Shown here: in pieces, positions 8,401 through 21,300 of the stretch
Numbering within the stretch: position 1 is the first letter of the stretch
Layout: each line of letters starts with the position of its first letter
Origin: Pelargonium cotyledonis
Taxonomy: Eukaryota > Streptophyta > Magnoliopsida > Geraniales > Geraniaceae
Assembly: GCA_036897625.1 (NCBI GenBank)
Contig: JAYMTA010000921.1
Span: 1-23,010 of the forward strand
Direction of reading: 5' to 3'
Length of the DNA: 23,010 bases
Made by a program: the position numbers and the translations under genes
The notes under the pieces: model-generated
Told to the model about the DNA's origin: nothing
The model's database searches: none
The model's input: only the letters and a program-made list of their open reading frames with translations

Positions 8401-11400
8401 AAAGTGAAAAGACATTGCAGTCAAGCTCAAATTCTATCAGGAATTTACCTAAGCATCATGTTGCTGAATCTCATGCAGTGGGACGAGGTGCTCAGAGGGG
8501 AACAACAGATCAATTTTCAGTTTACGAGAAGACATTTATTTATCCAGCTGAGGCAGTGCTGGTCCCAGTTCTGCAAACATCATTTGCTAAAACTTCTCTA
8601 AAACGGTATGGTATTCAATTGCTGCTGCTGCTGTTCTTATTTTCATTTTCAGAACTACTTCAAAGCTTGTTCCAGTAAACCTAGTCAAACAGGTGTTTCC
8701 AGTTGGATTTCTGGTTGTTATATCAATATATGTAAGGATTGGTTTAGGGTGGAGCTCACTACACCTAGAAATGACAATTTCATCTGAGTCCATTGGGAAC
8801 CCACAATTTCTGATCAATTCGGCTATGCTTTGGGGATTTATGAATGGGGGTCTGATCACCGTGAATTTTTTTACCTCTGGTTGGAGTTGGAAAAAAAAGA
8901 GGCACACTGGTATCTGTAAGCTCCACCTTGACATAGGTTGGGCCGATGGGAAGGAACAAAGTACATGCTGAAATCTGAAGTCTATTTTAAACAAAGATGA
9001 ATCCTGCAACCAATTTTTTTTATTATAAAGTTTGCTTTTTGTTTGGTGATAACTAAGGTGAGTCAGGCATAGATTCATGTTCTATCATTGGATAAAAAAT
9101 TGAAATCAATCAAATAATTATTATGCTGTGTTTCTTATAAATGTTTACCATTCTGATTGTCAACATTGCTTCAAACTTGAGGTCATCTTTGGAAAAGCTT
9201 GGTGGTGGGATTAGGAGAAATTTATTCTCCAAACTGTGATTGGGGCAGGTATGGAATATGATATTACATTCAGAGGTGGGGATAGGGATTAAGTTATCCA
9301 CCTCGAACCTACCCTGTTGTCACTCCTGTGCTACACGAATCTCATTTTTGTGATTAACTGACTACATTAATGTGGTTTTGATAGTTGGTTCTATTATAGG
9401 TTTTGATTAGATTGTCTAAGAATCACAATTTTTTGTTGCTGTCATACTTTCCATTTTATATTTTGATTATTGCTTATATAACTTCTAACAACTTCGTTAT
9501 GAATTTGCAGATTTTGGCTTCAACATTGGATAGGGCCATCGTTGCCTGGTTCATCTTTTTTTGTAAATTGGTCAGTGCAACTTTTGGCTTTATCTGCATT
9601 TATGCTTTTATTTATATGAGAAAAAAAATGTTGATGTGACTTGATTTTCTATTTCTTTAAATGAATTATGGAACTCAAAACCAATGGTTGCTTGCTATAG
9701 GCTTATCGGGGTTATTGGTTTTAGTCTAGCTTTTTCTAAGCACAGTATTGTACAATTACTTTTTACAATTGCAATTGCCTCTTGTTGAAGTGCTATATTG
9801 TGATTACTAATTAGGTTAGGTTTGCTGAGCGGTAGACACTATCACTCTTGGACAGTCAAAATAACTGAAAAATGACGTTGTCGTTTTTATTGAATGTTTT
9901 GTTAACAACTTGAAATCATATAAAGAAGTCAAAAGTACAATAGCTCAAATAATACATATCACCATTATTGAAACCTCATTGACAACAGTAGAACGAAAGT
10001 ATAAGTGTTTTCACTATTATCTTGTAACAATGGAGAGGGGGAGCTAATTTGTTATTTATTTAAAAATTTAAAAACATATAGATTTGGTAAAAATAAATAT
10101 ATTTTAGCTGAGTCATTGAAATGTTTTTTTTTTGGAAATATTTTATTGATTTACGGTCCAAAATAAGTGTGAAACTTGGAAGCAACCAAAGTTGTGGCTC
10201 ACAAAATTACATGATATCACAGAACATTCTTCTATATTTAGCTGCACACAACCAGAGCTCAGAAATAAATCCCATTTGATGCCATGTTAAATTTTTGTTG
10301 GGTGCTCTTGTAATTTTTGCATGATTTTTGCCGAATTCTTTTCACTAACCTTTCCTCATGCATGTACTAATGAAACTTATTGTGAGAATGCAAACAAGTA
10401 CCTGAATTTTCAGTTTTCCTCTTTCATTATTGATCTGCTTTCTGCAGTGGTGGGAAGATCGATTCTGTGGATGGATCATGGACTGAAGTCCAAGGATTTC
10501 GCACACACCCAGGTTGTAATAGCAGTAGCAATAGTAATAGTAGTAGCATCAGCAGTATAAGCTGCAGTTCTAGTGATAGTGATTACAAGATGGCCACTGG
10601 TGAACTTGAGGCAGATGCTGATTCTTTGTCGTGTAGACAGTCTGGTTTATCTTCTAATGATCAATTGGAGATCGATCGTCCCAAACTGGTATGCTTTTTG
10701 TCTATACTCTAATTATATAATATCTCTGTATGATTCTTGAATTCTTGATTTTTTTTACAATCACAGATGTTGCATTCTGACATACATATAGCATCATACA
10801 TGAAAACCTCTAAAATATGTAAACACAATGACACAACTTTGTATGTGCAAACACTTTTTTGTTTGTATGTGCATTTATGGGTTTGTATGTTGAGTAATTA
10901 CATAGTTTAAAATTAAAAACAAGATGTTTCAATAATCGGTTCTCTGACAGAAAGATAAGATGCATATCTTTATTTTGTTGAATATATCAACACTTTTGGA
11001 AGTGCGAAAACTTGTGTGAGGTATAGAGGTCATGTCACCAAGTCCCAAAGATTTTTGTTAGAGGATTCATGTTGCCGACCCCAACATTATTTTGGACATG
11101 GCTTGGTTGTTGTTATTGTGGAAGTTTCCAAGTCTTACTATTGCAGGTACTTGTATACATATAAATGCATGCATGTCTGTATTCTTGATTATGCAGCATT
11201 GTTGGCAAGTTTGCCATCTGTGGACGTATTATCTTAGCAGCTACTGGGAGTTCATTAATCTTGTTGATAATACATTTTTCATAGCTTGTAAGACATGTAG
11301 TATGCTGTGGGAATTGAAGATTGAGTTTAAATTGGCTAAGAATTTGTCTTTCCGCTTTGCTACATCATTGTTTAATTTTCTTAGGAGTTGTGAAGAAGGT

Positions 11401-14400
11401 ATTCTAATGGCAGTATCTGTCTATCTCAAGCCTTTTTTTTTTGGTTGGAGTGTAAAGTGTCATGTTAAATAATTTAGAGTTTGTTCTTAGGAATGTTCAT
11501 ATTCAATCAAGAAGTGAACTTCTCAGTCATTACATGTGTTACTGCACAATTATTTGACACATTGACCCTATTTAGTTAGATGTGGGGAAGAAATTTGGTT
11601 GTTTAAAACTGCTTGGCTTTAATTCTTCATCTAGTGGCAATTTATTCGGTCCCCAGCTTGTTAGCTGCTTTCTGGTACATGCTTCCTAGACTTGCTTGTA
11701 ATGTTCACTTATCAGTTACTTGGGCCTATCACTTATCTATTAGAAAGTGAACTTGAATATGACTATCTGCTAGCTAAAATGAGAGTATGTTCCATAAATA
11801 AAAAAAATGTGTTTGCTTATTTGAGGACAGCTTTCTTGTATGTACTGAAAATTGGTTAATTGCATGGTATATTCAGGGATCTAAGCGTCCTCGAACTGCG
11901 CTGACAGAGTCGTTTGCTCAAGTGGGTACTGTTACAAATGCTCCTATGCGAGATGCTTACAACAAGTCTGATTTTGGTTCCATGGAAGTTAACACTATAG
12001 CAATTACAGGAGTTGGGAATGAGCATGTAGTATCTCATTGGGATTGGGATGATGACGACAGAGGTATGGGCATGGATATCCAAACTCTCCTATCCGAGTT
12101 TGGAGATTTTGGCGACTTCTTTGAAAATGAAGTTTTACCTTTCGGGGAGGTATCTTTCTAATCCTTTACAAGTATCATCATAGAATTGTGTATATATTGT
12201 GCTCACTCACTCTCTTCACTTTGTATATCTCTCTTCCCCATGTTATCCTATAAATATCAACAGTTTATTTAGTAGATTAATCTTGACATTGCTGCTCCTA
12301 GTAGCTACCACTTGTCAATTAGGTTTTGTACAAGTTTAGAAGTATTGAATTGAATTTGAAACCGCAATTCATCGACTGATTTTTTAATTCAGTGTAATTT
12401 GAACAGTATAACATGTTGTCTTTTGATTGGAAAACAATGATTTAAGTTTGTGCCATGTTTTTCTTTTTTATTATTTTATTATTATTTTTAATCTATGCTA
12501 GTGGTATGCTACTTTTATAACGGTGATAGGAGCTATTCATCTATTTTTGCGAAAAGGTTTGTTTTCATTGAACTTGACAGTGCATTCTGTCCCTTGAATG
12601 GGACACAGGCATTATATATTGTAAAGTTGATTCACCTTTTCTTTTTGTCTGTTTGTTGTACTTGGAAGGCGCATTTAAGAATAGTGTCACCATTGCTTGC
12701 ACATTTACTTACCTTCTGTCTCCTGATGAACTTCTCATAATGGCCTTTTGTTTGGTGAAGCCCCCAGGAACTGCGGAGTCACAGACTCTTATGTTTTCTC
12801 CACCTGATTGTGGAGATGTCGGTAGCAGTCCATTGGGAGTAATGGATGTCTCAGATCAGATGCTTTTACCTCTTGGTTTTCCATCCTTCGAGAGCTTTAA
12901 TCCGACTCCTCCTGTAGTTATAGATGAGTGTCTCAGCAAAATTCCAGAAGTAGCAAATAACACTGTCTCTTCAGGTCCAGTGAGTCACACTCAAGAATCT
13001 TCTTCAGGTGAGTTTGAGCATTTGATAAAAGCTGAAGCGCTGATGACATTTGCTCCAGAATATGGAGCAGTTGAAACACCAACAAGTGAGTTATCTTCAT
13101 CAATTTTCAGAAGCCCTTATAAGCCAAAATGTATTAAACCAGATAATTCAAATTCTAATCCAACAACTTATATATATGGTCCTGCACCTCCCGCCTCACC
13201 TGGTTTTGATGGGTCAGATGAAAAGAGTGGCTTGACTATGAATTCCAAAGCTTGTCCTGGGAGGCATGATAAAAGTTCAGCTCTCCAGGTTAAGAAATAT
13301 TACACTCATGTAGAAAATGGGAATGATAGAAGATTATCTACATGTAATAATAGCATAACTACAAGTGAGGGAGTCGGAACGTCATTCTCCAATTTCAATT
13401 CTGCAAATGCTGCTCAATCCATTCAGAAGAAAAAAAATGAAAGCTCATTTGGAACAGAGCATCTCCTTCAGTCTATGAAGAATGTGCTTGCAACTGAAGT
13501 TGAATGCATCATGTTCCAAGCTTCTATGTGTAAGATGCGGCACACAGTTTTATCTTCTAGCAGCCCAACTCCCATTGGCGCGAGTAGGTTAAGTGGAAGC
13601 ACAATTTTAAATCCAATACCTGGTGATCCAAGTACTATGACTGACAACATATCCAGCAAATATGAGGCGAGGAAGAAAGAAACTATACCAGTTAGGATAG
13701 CTGGTGATATTGATGGAGGAATACTAGATGGACACCTCAATTCACCTGTTGGCGTTTGGCGCTCTGTTGGAATTCCTAAAGTCGCAAAACCTATTAGTTC
13801 CCCTAGTATTGAGGTTAGCCCATCCCTGCACCATAATTCATTTAGTGATGAGGGTTTGCTCTCATATGTGCAAAGGCAACCATTACAGGAGCTTCTTGAT
13901 GGCTTGTCATTACTTGTCCAGCAAGCAACTTCCTTTGTTGATGTGGCTCTAGACGCTGATTGCTGTGATGGTCCTTATGGTTGGCTTGCATTACAAGAGC
14001 AGTGGAGGCGTGAATTTTCTTGTGGACCCTCCATGGTCCATGCAGGTTGTGGGGGATTTTTAGCTTCCTGTCATTCTCTAGACATTGCTGGTGCAGAGTT
14101 AGTGGATCCACTTTCTGCTGATGTAAGCTTCCCTGTTATGTATTTATTTACATGTTTTTATGTATTCTGCTTTTTGTAGGTATTTACCATGTTTGTTATA
14201 GATTGTGCCTTCGTCAACATTTAACTAGTTACATGTTGTGATGTCAGTATTACACCACATATGGTTAGTAGCTTTGATGGGCACATTGTAGATTACTATA
14301 TATAGATGATAAGTTCCCATATTACAGCTATTGGTTGGCAGTGGCACAAGTATCAGTAGGATGGGTTCAAGATACATATTTGTTGCTTCAAGTTCAAATG

Positions 14401-17400
14401 ATGGGAAATGTTTTTGAATTGTAAATTTGTTAGACAAATTGTTATCGTCGTAGTGAGAGCATAATTTGTGTTCCAGATTTCAACCTTCTGGAAGGTTAAT
14501 ATGAAGTAATTAACTTGATATATATGATGTTGTAAATGTCATGGTAGTGCCCTCAAGTAAGTGTTTTATATGTTGGGGCCTCCAACTCAAAACCATTTGC
14601 CATAGAATGGAGAGACCACTATTACTCATTGACTAGCACAAAACTAGGAAAGTTCACATCTACTCGATGTGGGAATGCTTTCACACTACCTTTATATTTA
14701 GGCAGGACAATATTGTCAGACTATAGTCCTTATTGATAGGATAGTAGTATAGCACAGGTGGATTTGCAACACAATTGGGCTTTTCCTTACAACTGGTGAT
14801 TTTAAATCACAATTTAGGAAGTTTACTCACACTTCTTAAAAAGAAGTATGTCTGCTATTTACTGCCATGGGACCTTGATTGAGTATGAAACTTCCCTGGA
14901 TGTTGGTCCCTACTGCCCCACACTTTGAAAAATCTTTAGTTTCAAGTCAAGGATGGTAACTGCTGCATGATTGTCTTTTATTCCAATTAAATTTTATCTC
15001 GTGTCATCTTATATTTATATTTTTTTTGGTAATCTCTATTTGACCTATTACTTAGGATTAGGAGTGCTGGTGATGAATATCACTACCATGTTGATTTACA
15101 CTGGTCTATATCAAAATTTATCTTGGTATTGCAGGTTCATGCTTCATCTGTGATTAGTTTGCTGCAGTCTGATATAAAAACAGCTTTAAAATCTGCATTT
15201 GCCAATTTAGATGGTCCATTGTCTGTGACCGATTGGTGCAAGGGTCGGGGCCAATCTGCTGATGTAGGAGCCATGGGTGATGGATATTCTGCTGAGTCCA
15301 CTGTAAGTGAATGCTCTGATTCTTAAAGCACTCTTCTTGCCAACATTTTTTTTTTATCATCAAGCACTGTAATTTCATCTGTAAGAGAACCAAGTACCCC
15401 ATCAGTCATTTGTGAGTGGATTGTCTTTCCTCTACCTAATGAGACTTTTACGTTCTGCAGGGCTCTGATAGTTTCACCATTGGGACTGTATCTTGTGCTT
15501 CAGATGTAACCAAGGTTGACGAGATGGGCCAACGGAGATCAACCCGGGAAATCTGTAGTTCAGAGTCAGAGCAGCAACTGTGTTCTCGGCTAAGGCCTAC
15601 TCTCTCTGTTCTTCCATTTCCTTCTATACTTGTTGGGTATGCATCTTGAACAGACTCACTTTTAACCACTGGCTTGTTTTTGGATGACACCATTGCTTGG
15701 CTGTGGGAGTATGCCTTTCTAGACATGTTAAATTGAACACCATAGTTTTTAATGAAAATCAGTTGCAACCTATCGTAGGGTTCACTACATCTTTTGAAGG
15801 TAATAGAACAGATTCTGAAATTTTTATAGTAGTGTATAGATAGGCAAAGTAAACTCATTCTACTTGGGTATCGCTTGAAATTGGAGATGTAACATAATCA
15901 TCTGACCACTTAATACCGATAATTTTCGATACTCGTATGATTAGTGGCAATAAGTTAATCTATATTTGAGTCTTCATCTTTGCGTTGCCACAAAAAAAGA
16001 ATAATTAGGCAAATGTGCAAGAAATTCATTAATGTTAGCATACAATCTATTGCGAAGAGTGAAATATCAATAATGTGGATGCTTTCTTTCTCTTGTTCAT
16101 TTGATCTTGTTCATTAAAGGGAAAATGGCTTATTCTCTATATAGATATTGGATATGTTAATTCAAATTATGATAACCTTTATGAAGTCCTTTTACAAATT
16201 TCATTAAAGATTAGAACCCTAACCAACTGTATTTTACTCCGCTTTCTCAATTAGAATATATATTCTTCTGTTCAATAGTTAAGAAAAAAAGGAAAAGAAA
16301 AGATAATATGACTGCATCTGATTTGCTTACTGTTTGCATCAATCAGTTTCCATATTATTAGAATATGTGACGATTATATTGATCTGGCATGCTCTCTGCT
16401 TTGCAACAAGGAATTTGTTCTCTTTAATAGGACCTTTTTTCCTCTATTTCTCTTCGGCAATACAGCTTTATTAGACATAATTATCCTCATGTTGTATAGA
16501 AGAGAATCATGCTCAAAGAAATGAGGCCTACTTCTTTCCCATCTTCATACTGTAAAAATGAAATGCTTTAGAGAATATACACTTTCAATTGGGACAAGAG
16601 TCCATTCTGGTGATCCATAGAAGCCATATTTTCTTGAAGTTATCCTAACCTTTAAATAGGGAGTCAAAGTGGAATTTCAATTATATCAGTAATTTCTTTG
16701 TATGGTTTCCAGCTGAGTATATGAATGTCTCGAGATGCTACACTGATGATTTTTGCTTACCTGCTTGGACCTGTATGTGCTATATGGTGCTGTCAAACTA
16801 ACAGTCTGCATTTTGTGGCATTAAGTTAAGCTGTCTTGGTATAAGGAGTTATGAACAACTTTTATTTATGGGGCAGGTACCAGGATGATTGGTTAAAGGC
16901 ATCAGCAAACTCTCTGCAATTTTGGGAAAAGGCTCCTCTCGAACCCTATGCTTTACAGAAACCAGTATGATTCTTGGAATCAACAGCTGATATCTCAATA
17001 CATCTTTAATTATAAAATTTTGTATATTTGCAGCTGACTAACTTCTGAGGTATTGCTTTGTGTTGAAATTGTGTTTCTTCTTTTCTAAATGTTGCAGATG
17101 ACCTATAATATCATATGTCCAGATATTGATCCACTTACTTCTGCTGCTGCTGATTTTTTCCAACAACTGGGAACTGGTGAGTGGCTATTATCCCGAAAAT
17201 GCGAAGTATATTGGCTATATTTATATCATCTGTAAATATAAAGATGGTTATTCTGCCTACTTCTCTACAAGGCACAGAAGGTTGAGTATTGATAGTATTG
17301 GTACACATGCGTGCTTATTATATTGTATTTATGTTATTGTGTTAACGTATCAAGTCTTATTGCACTACATATCCAGCCTCCCATCTAGGAAAAGTTAACC

Positions 17401-18326
17401 CCTGCCACTTTCTAGTGATGTAAAACCAGGAAAAAAATAGCTGATATGGAGATCTTTGCTATTACCTCTTTGTTTCTATATTCACTAGTTTTTATTGTTC
17501 AACTATGTTGTCCTTTAGATTTGTATTTACATGCAAGGAAGTTGGATTCCCAAGCTTGAAAGTATTCCTATCTCTCTCTTTCTTTTCCTAGTGTATCTCA
17601 AATGAAAGAACTATTCCTTTTGTCTAAAGCAGAAATTGTTTCTTTCAGTTTACGAGACATGCAAGCTGGGAACTCATTCACCTCAAAGTTCTGGAAACCA
17701 AATGGAGATAGATTCTGGGAAATTGTCATCTTCTGGTTTCATTCTGCTGGACTGCCCCCAATCCATGAAGATAGAAAGCACTAATGCATCTCTAGTTGGA
17801 TCAATAAGCGATTATTTTCTCTCCGTCTCCAATGGTTGGGACGTGACGAGCTATCTCAAGTCTCTTTCTAGAACTCTAAAGGGCCTAAACCTTGGATCAT
17901 GTGTGTCCACAAATCCAAAAGAAGGAATAAGTAGTCCTTGTACGGTAAGTGTAGTAATTGCATTTGCTAATTCTTAATTTTATTATTGGCCAAGTCCTTA
18001 GTTGTCCTTCATTGCTGCTGGTTATATTTAGGGTATTATGGTCAAATCTTTGTATTTGTGATTAAACTTACTCTTGCTACAGATGATTTTGTTTTGGATT
18101 AAACTGTTTATGGAAAAAACAAACATCATTAATATTTGAGCAATTCTCTGATCTGGCTTTGTACTGAATACTAGAGCATTCTTTTGTTCTGCCTTAATAG
18201 TTCAAGATATCGGTTCCAATATTCTGTTCACTACTCGATACCCTTCCATTTAGTTGGACATGCTGACTTACAATGACACGAATGTTGCATCATCATACAT
18301 GCTATTCACAACCAGTTAATATGGCC

Positions 18327-18371
<45 letters not shown>

Positions 18372-21300
18372 ATTATTTTTATTATTTAAAATCTTTATGA
18401 TCCAACTGTGGTCTTTTCATTTTTCCTTCCCAGGTAATCTATGTGGTCTGCCCTTTTCCTCAGTCTACTGCAATTCTACAAACTGTCATTGAATCTTCTG
18501 TTGCCATTGGGTCAGTCATTCTCTCAACAGATAGAGAGAGAAGATCCGTGTTACACAATCACGTTGGTAAAGCATTAAGCTGCTCAGCAGCTGTGGATGA
18601 AGGATCAATATCAAATGTCATAACATTGTCAGGGTTTAGTATTCCAAGGTTGGTTCTACAGATTGTTACAGTTGATGCGATTTTTAGGGTTACAAATCCA
18701 GCTCTCAGTGAGCTTATCATCCTTAAGGAGATTGCCTTCACTGTCTATAACAAGGCTCGGCGAATTTCTCGAGGATTCAGTAATGATGCAGTTCAGTCAT
18801 CATCTCTATCTGGTAGATCTCATTCGGTCATGACTCCAGTGTCTTCTCATATTCCTGGATCTTGGAAGGATTATCGAATGACAGGGCCTTCCCTTCCACG
18901 AGAGGGTGATATGGATACTAGCTTGAGGTCTGGTACCTGGGATAATTCATGGCAATCAGCAAGAACTGGAGGATTAAGCTGTGATCCAAACAGGGCTGGG
19001 GAATATTATCTCCAAGAGGAAATTCGGTACATGTTTGAACCACTTTTTATTCTTGCAGAACCAGGTTCTCTTGAACATGGGGTTTCACCTACAGTTTTTG
19101 GTAATTTAGATTCTTCAAAACAGTTATCGGATGATAGTAGCGGAGGCTTTATGCAGAGTGCAAGTTCAGTGGGAAATATGGATACCGGGTCAAACTCTCA
19201 ACTTGATGGTTCTGAGCCTGATGGCTTGACATCTAGTCACCAAAAATGTCTTCCAAGCCTACACTGTTGCTATGGATGGACAGAAGATTGGCGCTGGCTA
19301 GTATGCATCTGGACAGATTCAAGGGGAGAACTGCTTGACACCAACATCTTCCCTTTTGGTGGATTTAGTAGCAGACAAGACACGAAGGGTCTACAATGTC
19401 TTTTTGTGCAAGTTCTACAGCAAGGCTGTCAAATACTTCAAATGTGCTCTTCTTCTGATACTGGGGTCGCAAAGCCTAGAGATTTTGTGATTACACGCAT
19501 TGGATTTTTCTATGAGCTTGAGTACCTAGGTACAAAAACTTTTCTTCTATATATTTTGATATCATTGATAATTTCACTATGTCATTCTGAAAGAATCTCC
19601 GCACATGCCTATTATCCCTCCGTCCAAAATGAGTGTCTTGTTTCTCTTGCATTTTGTTAATAATTGTCCTCTTTCTTTTTTAGAAAGTTAGTTATGCATA
19701 AATTACCAATAGTATCCCTATAATAAGTTAGTATTCCTTGAGTTACAACCCATGAGGAAACGTGGAACATTAAGATCTCCTTAGTTTTTTTCTCAAAATG
19801 TAAACAAGACTCTCATTTTGGGATGGACTGTTTTCTAGCTTTCAGTTTTCTACTTCGTGGTTTGATAATTTCAGGTTGTTCACTTGGCTGCTTTTAGTGT
19901 GCAACTATTCTTAGGGTTTTTCTAGAGCAATGATAATTTCTCACAGGTAATTTTCTTTTGGCTTTGGTACTGCGATGAGAGAGAGTTTTTTTTTTTTTTT
20001 CTTTTCCTGGAGATAGTTTTATCTATAGATAGATGTGCTTGGAGGCTATAAATGTTAGTTGAGTTTTTTGCACAGCCTGTTTAATTAAGGTTGTACTTCT
20101 CTTGCTTATCGCCTCTCTTTTCGTGTTTATATTTTCGGTATTGACATTGCATTGGATTTGTTAACAGAATGGCAAAAGGCCATCTATTCGGTTGGGGGTT
20201 CTGAAGTAAAAAAGTGGCCTCTGCAACTGCGTCGATCTGTGCCTGATGGGATGGCTGCAAGCAGCAATGGGACCTTGCAGCAACAAGAGTTGAGTTTGAT
20301 TCAAGAGAGAAATCTGCCTTCCTCACCTAGTCCTTTGTACAGTCCTCACTCAAAAGCTTCTGGTTTTATAAAAGGGGGTTTAGGGCAACCTGCTGCAAGA
20401 AAGCAGCTGATGAGTGGAATGGTTGACAGCTCAAGAGGGATTCTTCAGTGGGTGCAGAGCATCAGTTTCGCTGCAATTTCATACGATCATTCTTTGAATC
20501 TTGTTTTTCAAGCAGATTCACCTTCTATTGGTATGTTATCACTTGATCATTTCCCTTTTTTCGTCATAAAGTAAAATCAACTTCTGTCACTCTATTGAAC
20601 GAGTTCTAATGTTCGTCGCTTCAATATCTGTATGTTCATATTTTGTATGACTAATACAACGTGAGGAGTAACATGGCATTCAGGTTACTGTTCTGTAAAC
20701 TTGATAGTTTTCTCTCTCTCTCTCTCTCTCTATTTTGGTATTTTTCACCTTTTTGGAGGATCTTAGGGTCAATTGAAATATAAAACATTTAGATATAGTT
20801 GTGCTCTATCCGATGGCCGTATTGGTATGTTTTGAATTCATCCATCATTTGTTAAAACTTTCATTGTTGCATGGATACAGTTACTTTTCTTCTTCATTTA
20901 TAAGATGTAATTTGTTGCATAATACGCCGGACATTGTATATTCATTGTTAGTTCCCAAAGCTGCATATCACGCCCAAGTCATGTAGATGTACATTTGTAT
21001 TAATAGCGAATACTGTGCAGGTGGGACACAAGGAGGCAACGGTATCGGCCCGTCAGGCTATCTGGAAGGGTTCACCCCTGTAAGGTCTCTGGGTTCGACA
21101 TCCGCATCTTATATTATAATCCCATCACCCAGCATGCGGTTCCTCCCTCCGGCACCTCTTCAGCTTCCCACATGCCTCACTGCCGAATCCCCGCCTTTGG
21201 CTCATCTCTTGCACAGCAAGGGCTCCGCAATTCCCCTTTCCACGGGTTTTGTGGTTTCTAAAGCTGTACCAACCATGAGGAAAGATAATCGGAGTGTCTT

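Larger units (their letters stand above)
2406..8605 (+). other. MED13: MED13 N-terminal conserved domain (exons 1-10, residues 1 to about 354)
   Basis: Exons 1-10 encode the Med13_N-type domain. The visible conserved strings are MWTNVFKI (residues 1-8), KDAAMLVVLSSHLQLQKE and TNSFVGPWDPSQGL in exon 3, the DEKLKLWLFLPG block in exon 4, VVASGLWLAPGDSEE in exon 5, FIFAATEEAIFVHVIIS in exon 7 and VSPHGMLGRLTGCCPGDLVK in exon 9. Exon 10 (residues 244-354) ends in EKTFIYPAEAVLVPVLQTSFAK. In the family this end contacts the MED12 / kinase part of the module (established knowledge). Exon 1 contributes only 24 coding bases and is separated from exon 2 by an 1171-bp intron, so simple ORF calling would miss the start. 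Confidence 0.9.
9511..12149 (+). other. MED13: MED13 Ser-rich and acidic linker (exons 11-13, residues about 354-545)
   Basis: Exon 11 (60 nt) encodes FWLQHWIGPSLPGSS. Exon 12 (residues 375-454) carries a Ser/Asn-rich tract, SSSNSNSSSISSIS, followed by ATGELEADADSLSCRQS. Exon 13 (residues 455-545) opens with a basic patch SKRPR that could act in nuclear import. It then has an acidic, aromatic segment WDWDDDD (from residue 509) leading into LLSEFGDFGDFFENE. These features match what I recall of Arabidopsis MED13. Their charge and aromatic pattern resembles an interaction or activation-type peptide, which is inference. Codon phase is 0 at the 12/13 and 13/14 junctions, so exon 13 (273 nt) could be skipped without a frameshift. 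Confidence 0.85.
15135..17944 (+). other. MED13: MED13 exons 15-19, residues 1000-1268 (start of the conserved C-terminal half)
   Basis: Exon 15 encodes VHASSVISLLQSDIKTALKSAF and DWCKGRGQ. Exon 16 encodes SDSFTIGTVSCASDV and ends LRPTLSVLPFPSILVG. Exon 17 gives YQDDWLKASANSLQFWEKAPLEPY, exon 18 gives ICPDIDPLTSAAADFFQQLG, and exon 19 continues VYETCKLGTHSPQ and later WDVTSYLKSLSRTLKGLNLG. The P-D-I-D-P-L and V-Y-E-T-C-K-L-G-T-H strings are strongly conserved in plant MED13 as I recall it. By family structure this region leads into the MID-like part of the Argonaute-like core (established knowledge for the family; exact boundary here is inference). Confidence 0.88.

Noticed and set aside
8693..8971. 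Plus-strand open frame within intron 10
   Set aside because: It is out of the MED13 chain, starts and ends inside the intron, and its hydrophobic peptide resembles no family I know.
8587..9078. Minus-strand open frame of 163 codons across the exon 10 end and intron 10
   Set aside because: It has no recognisable domain, its coding strand is antisense to a well-supported exon at one end, and the intron/exon frame on + explains the region.
15448..15858. Minus-strand open frame over exon 16 and intron 16
   Set aside because: It is a shadow of the MED13 coding exon on + and the extension into the intron is unsupported.
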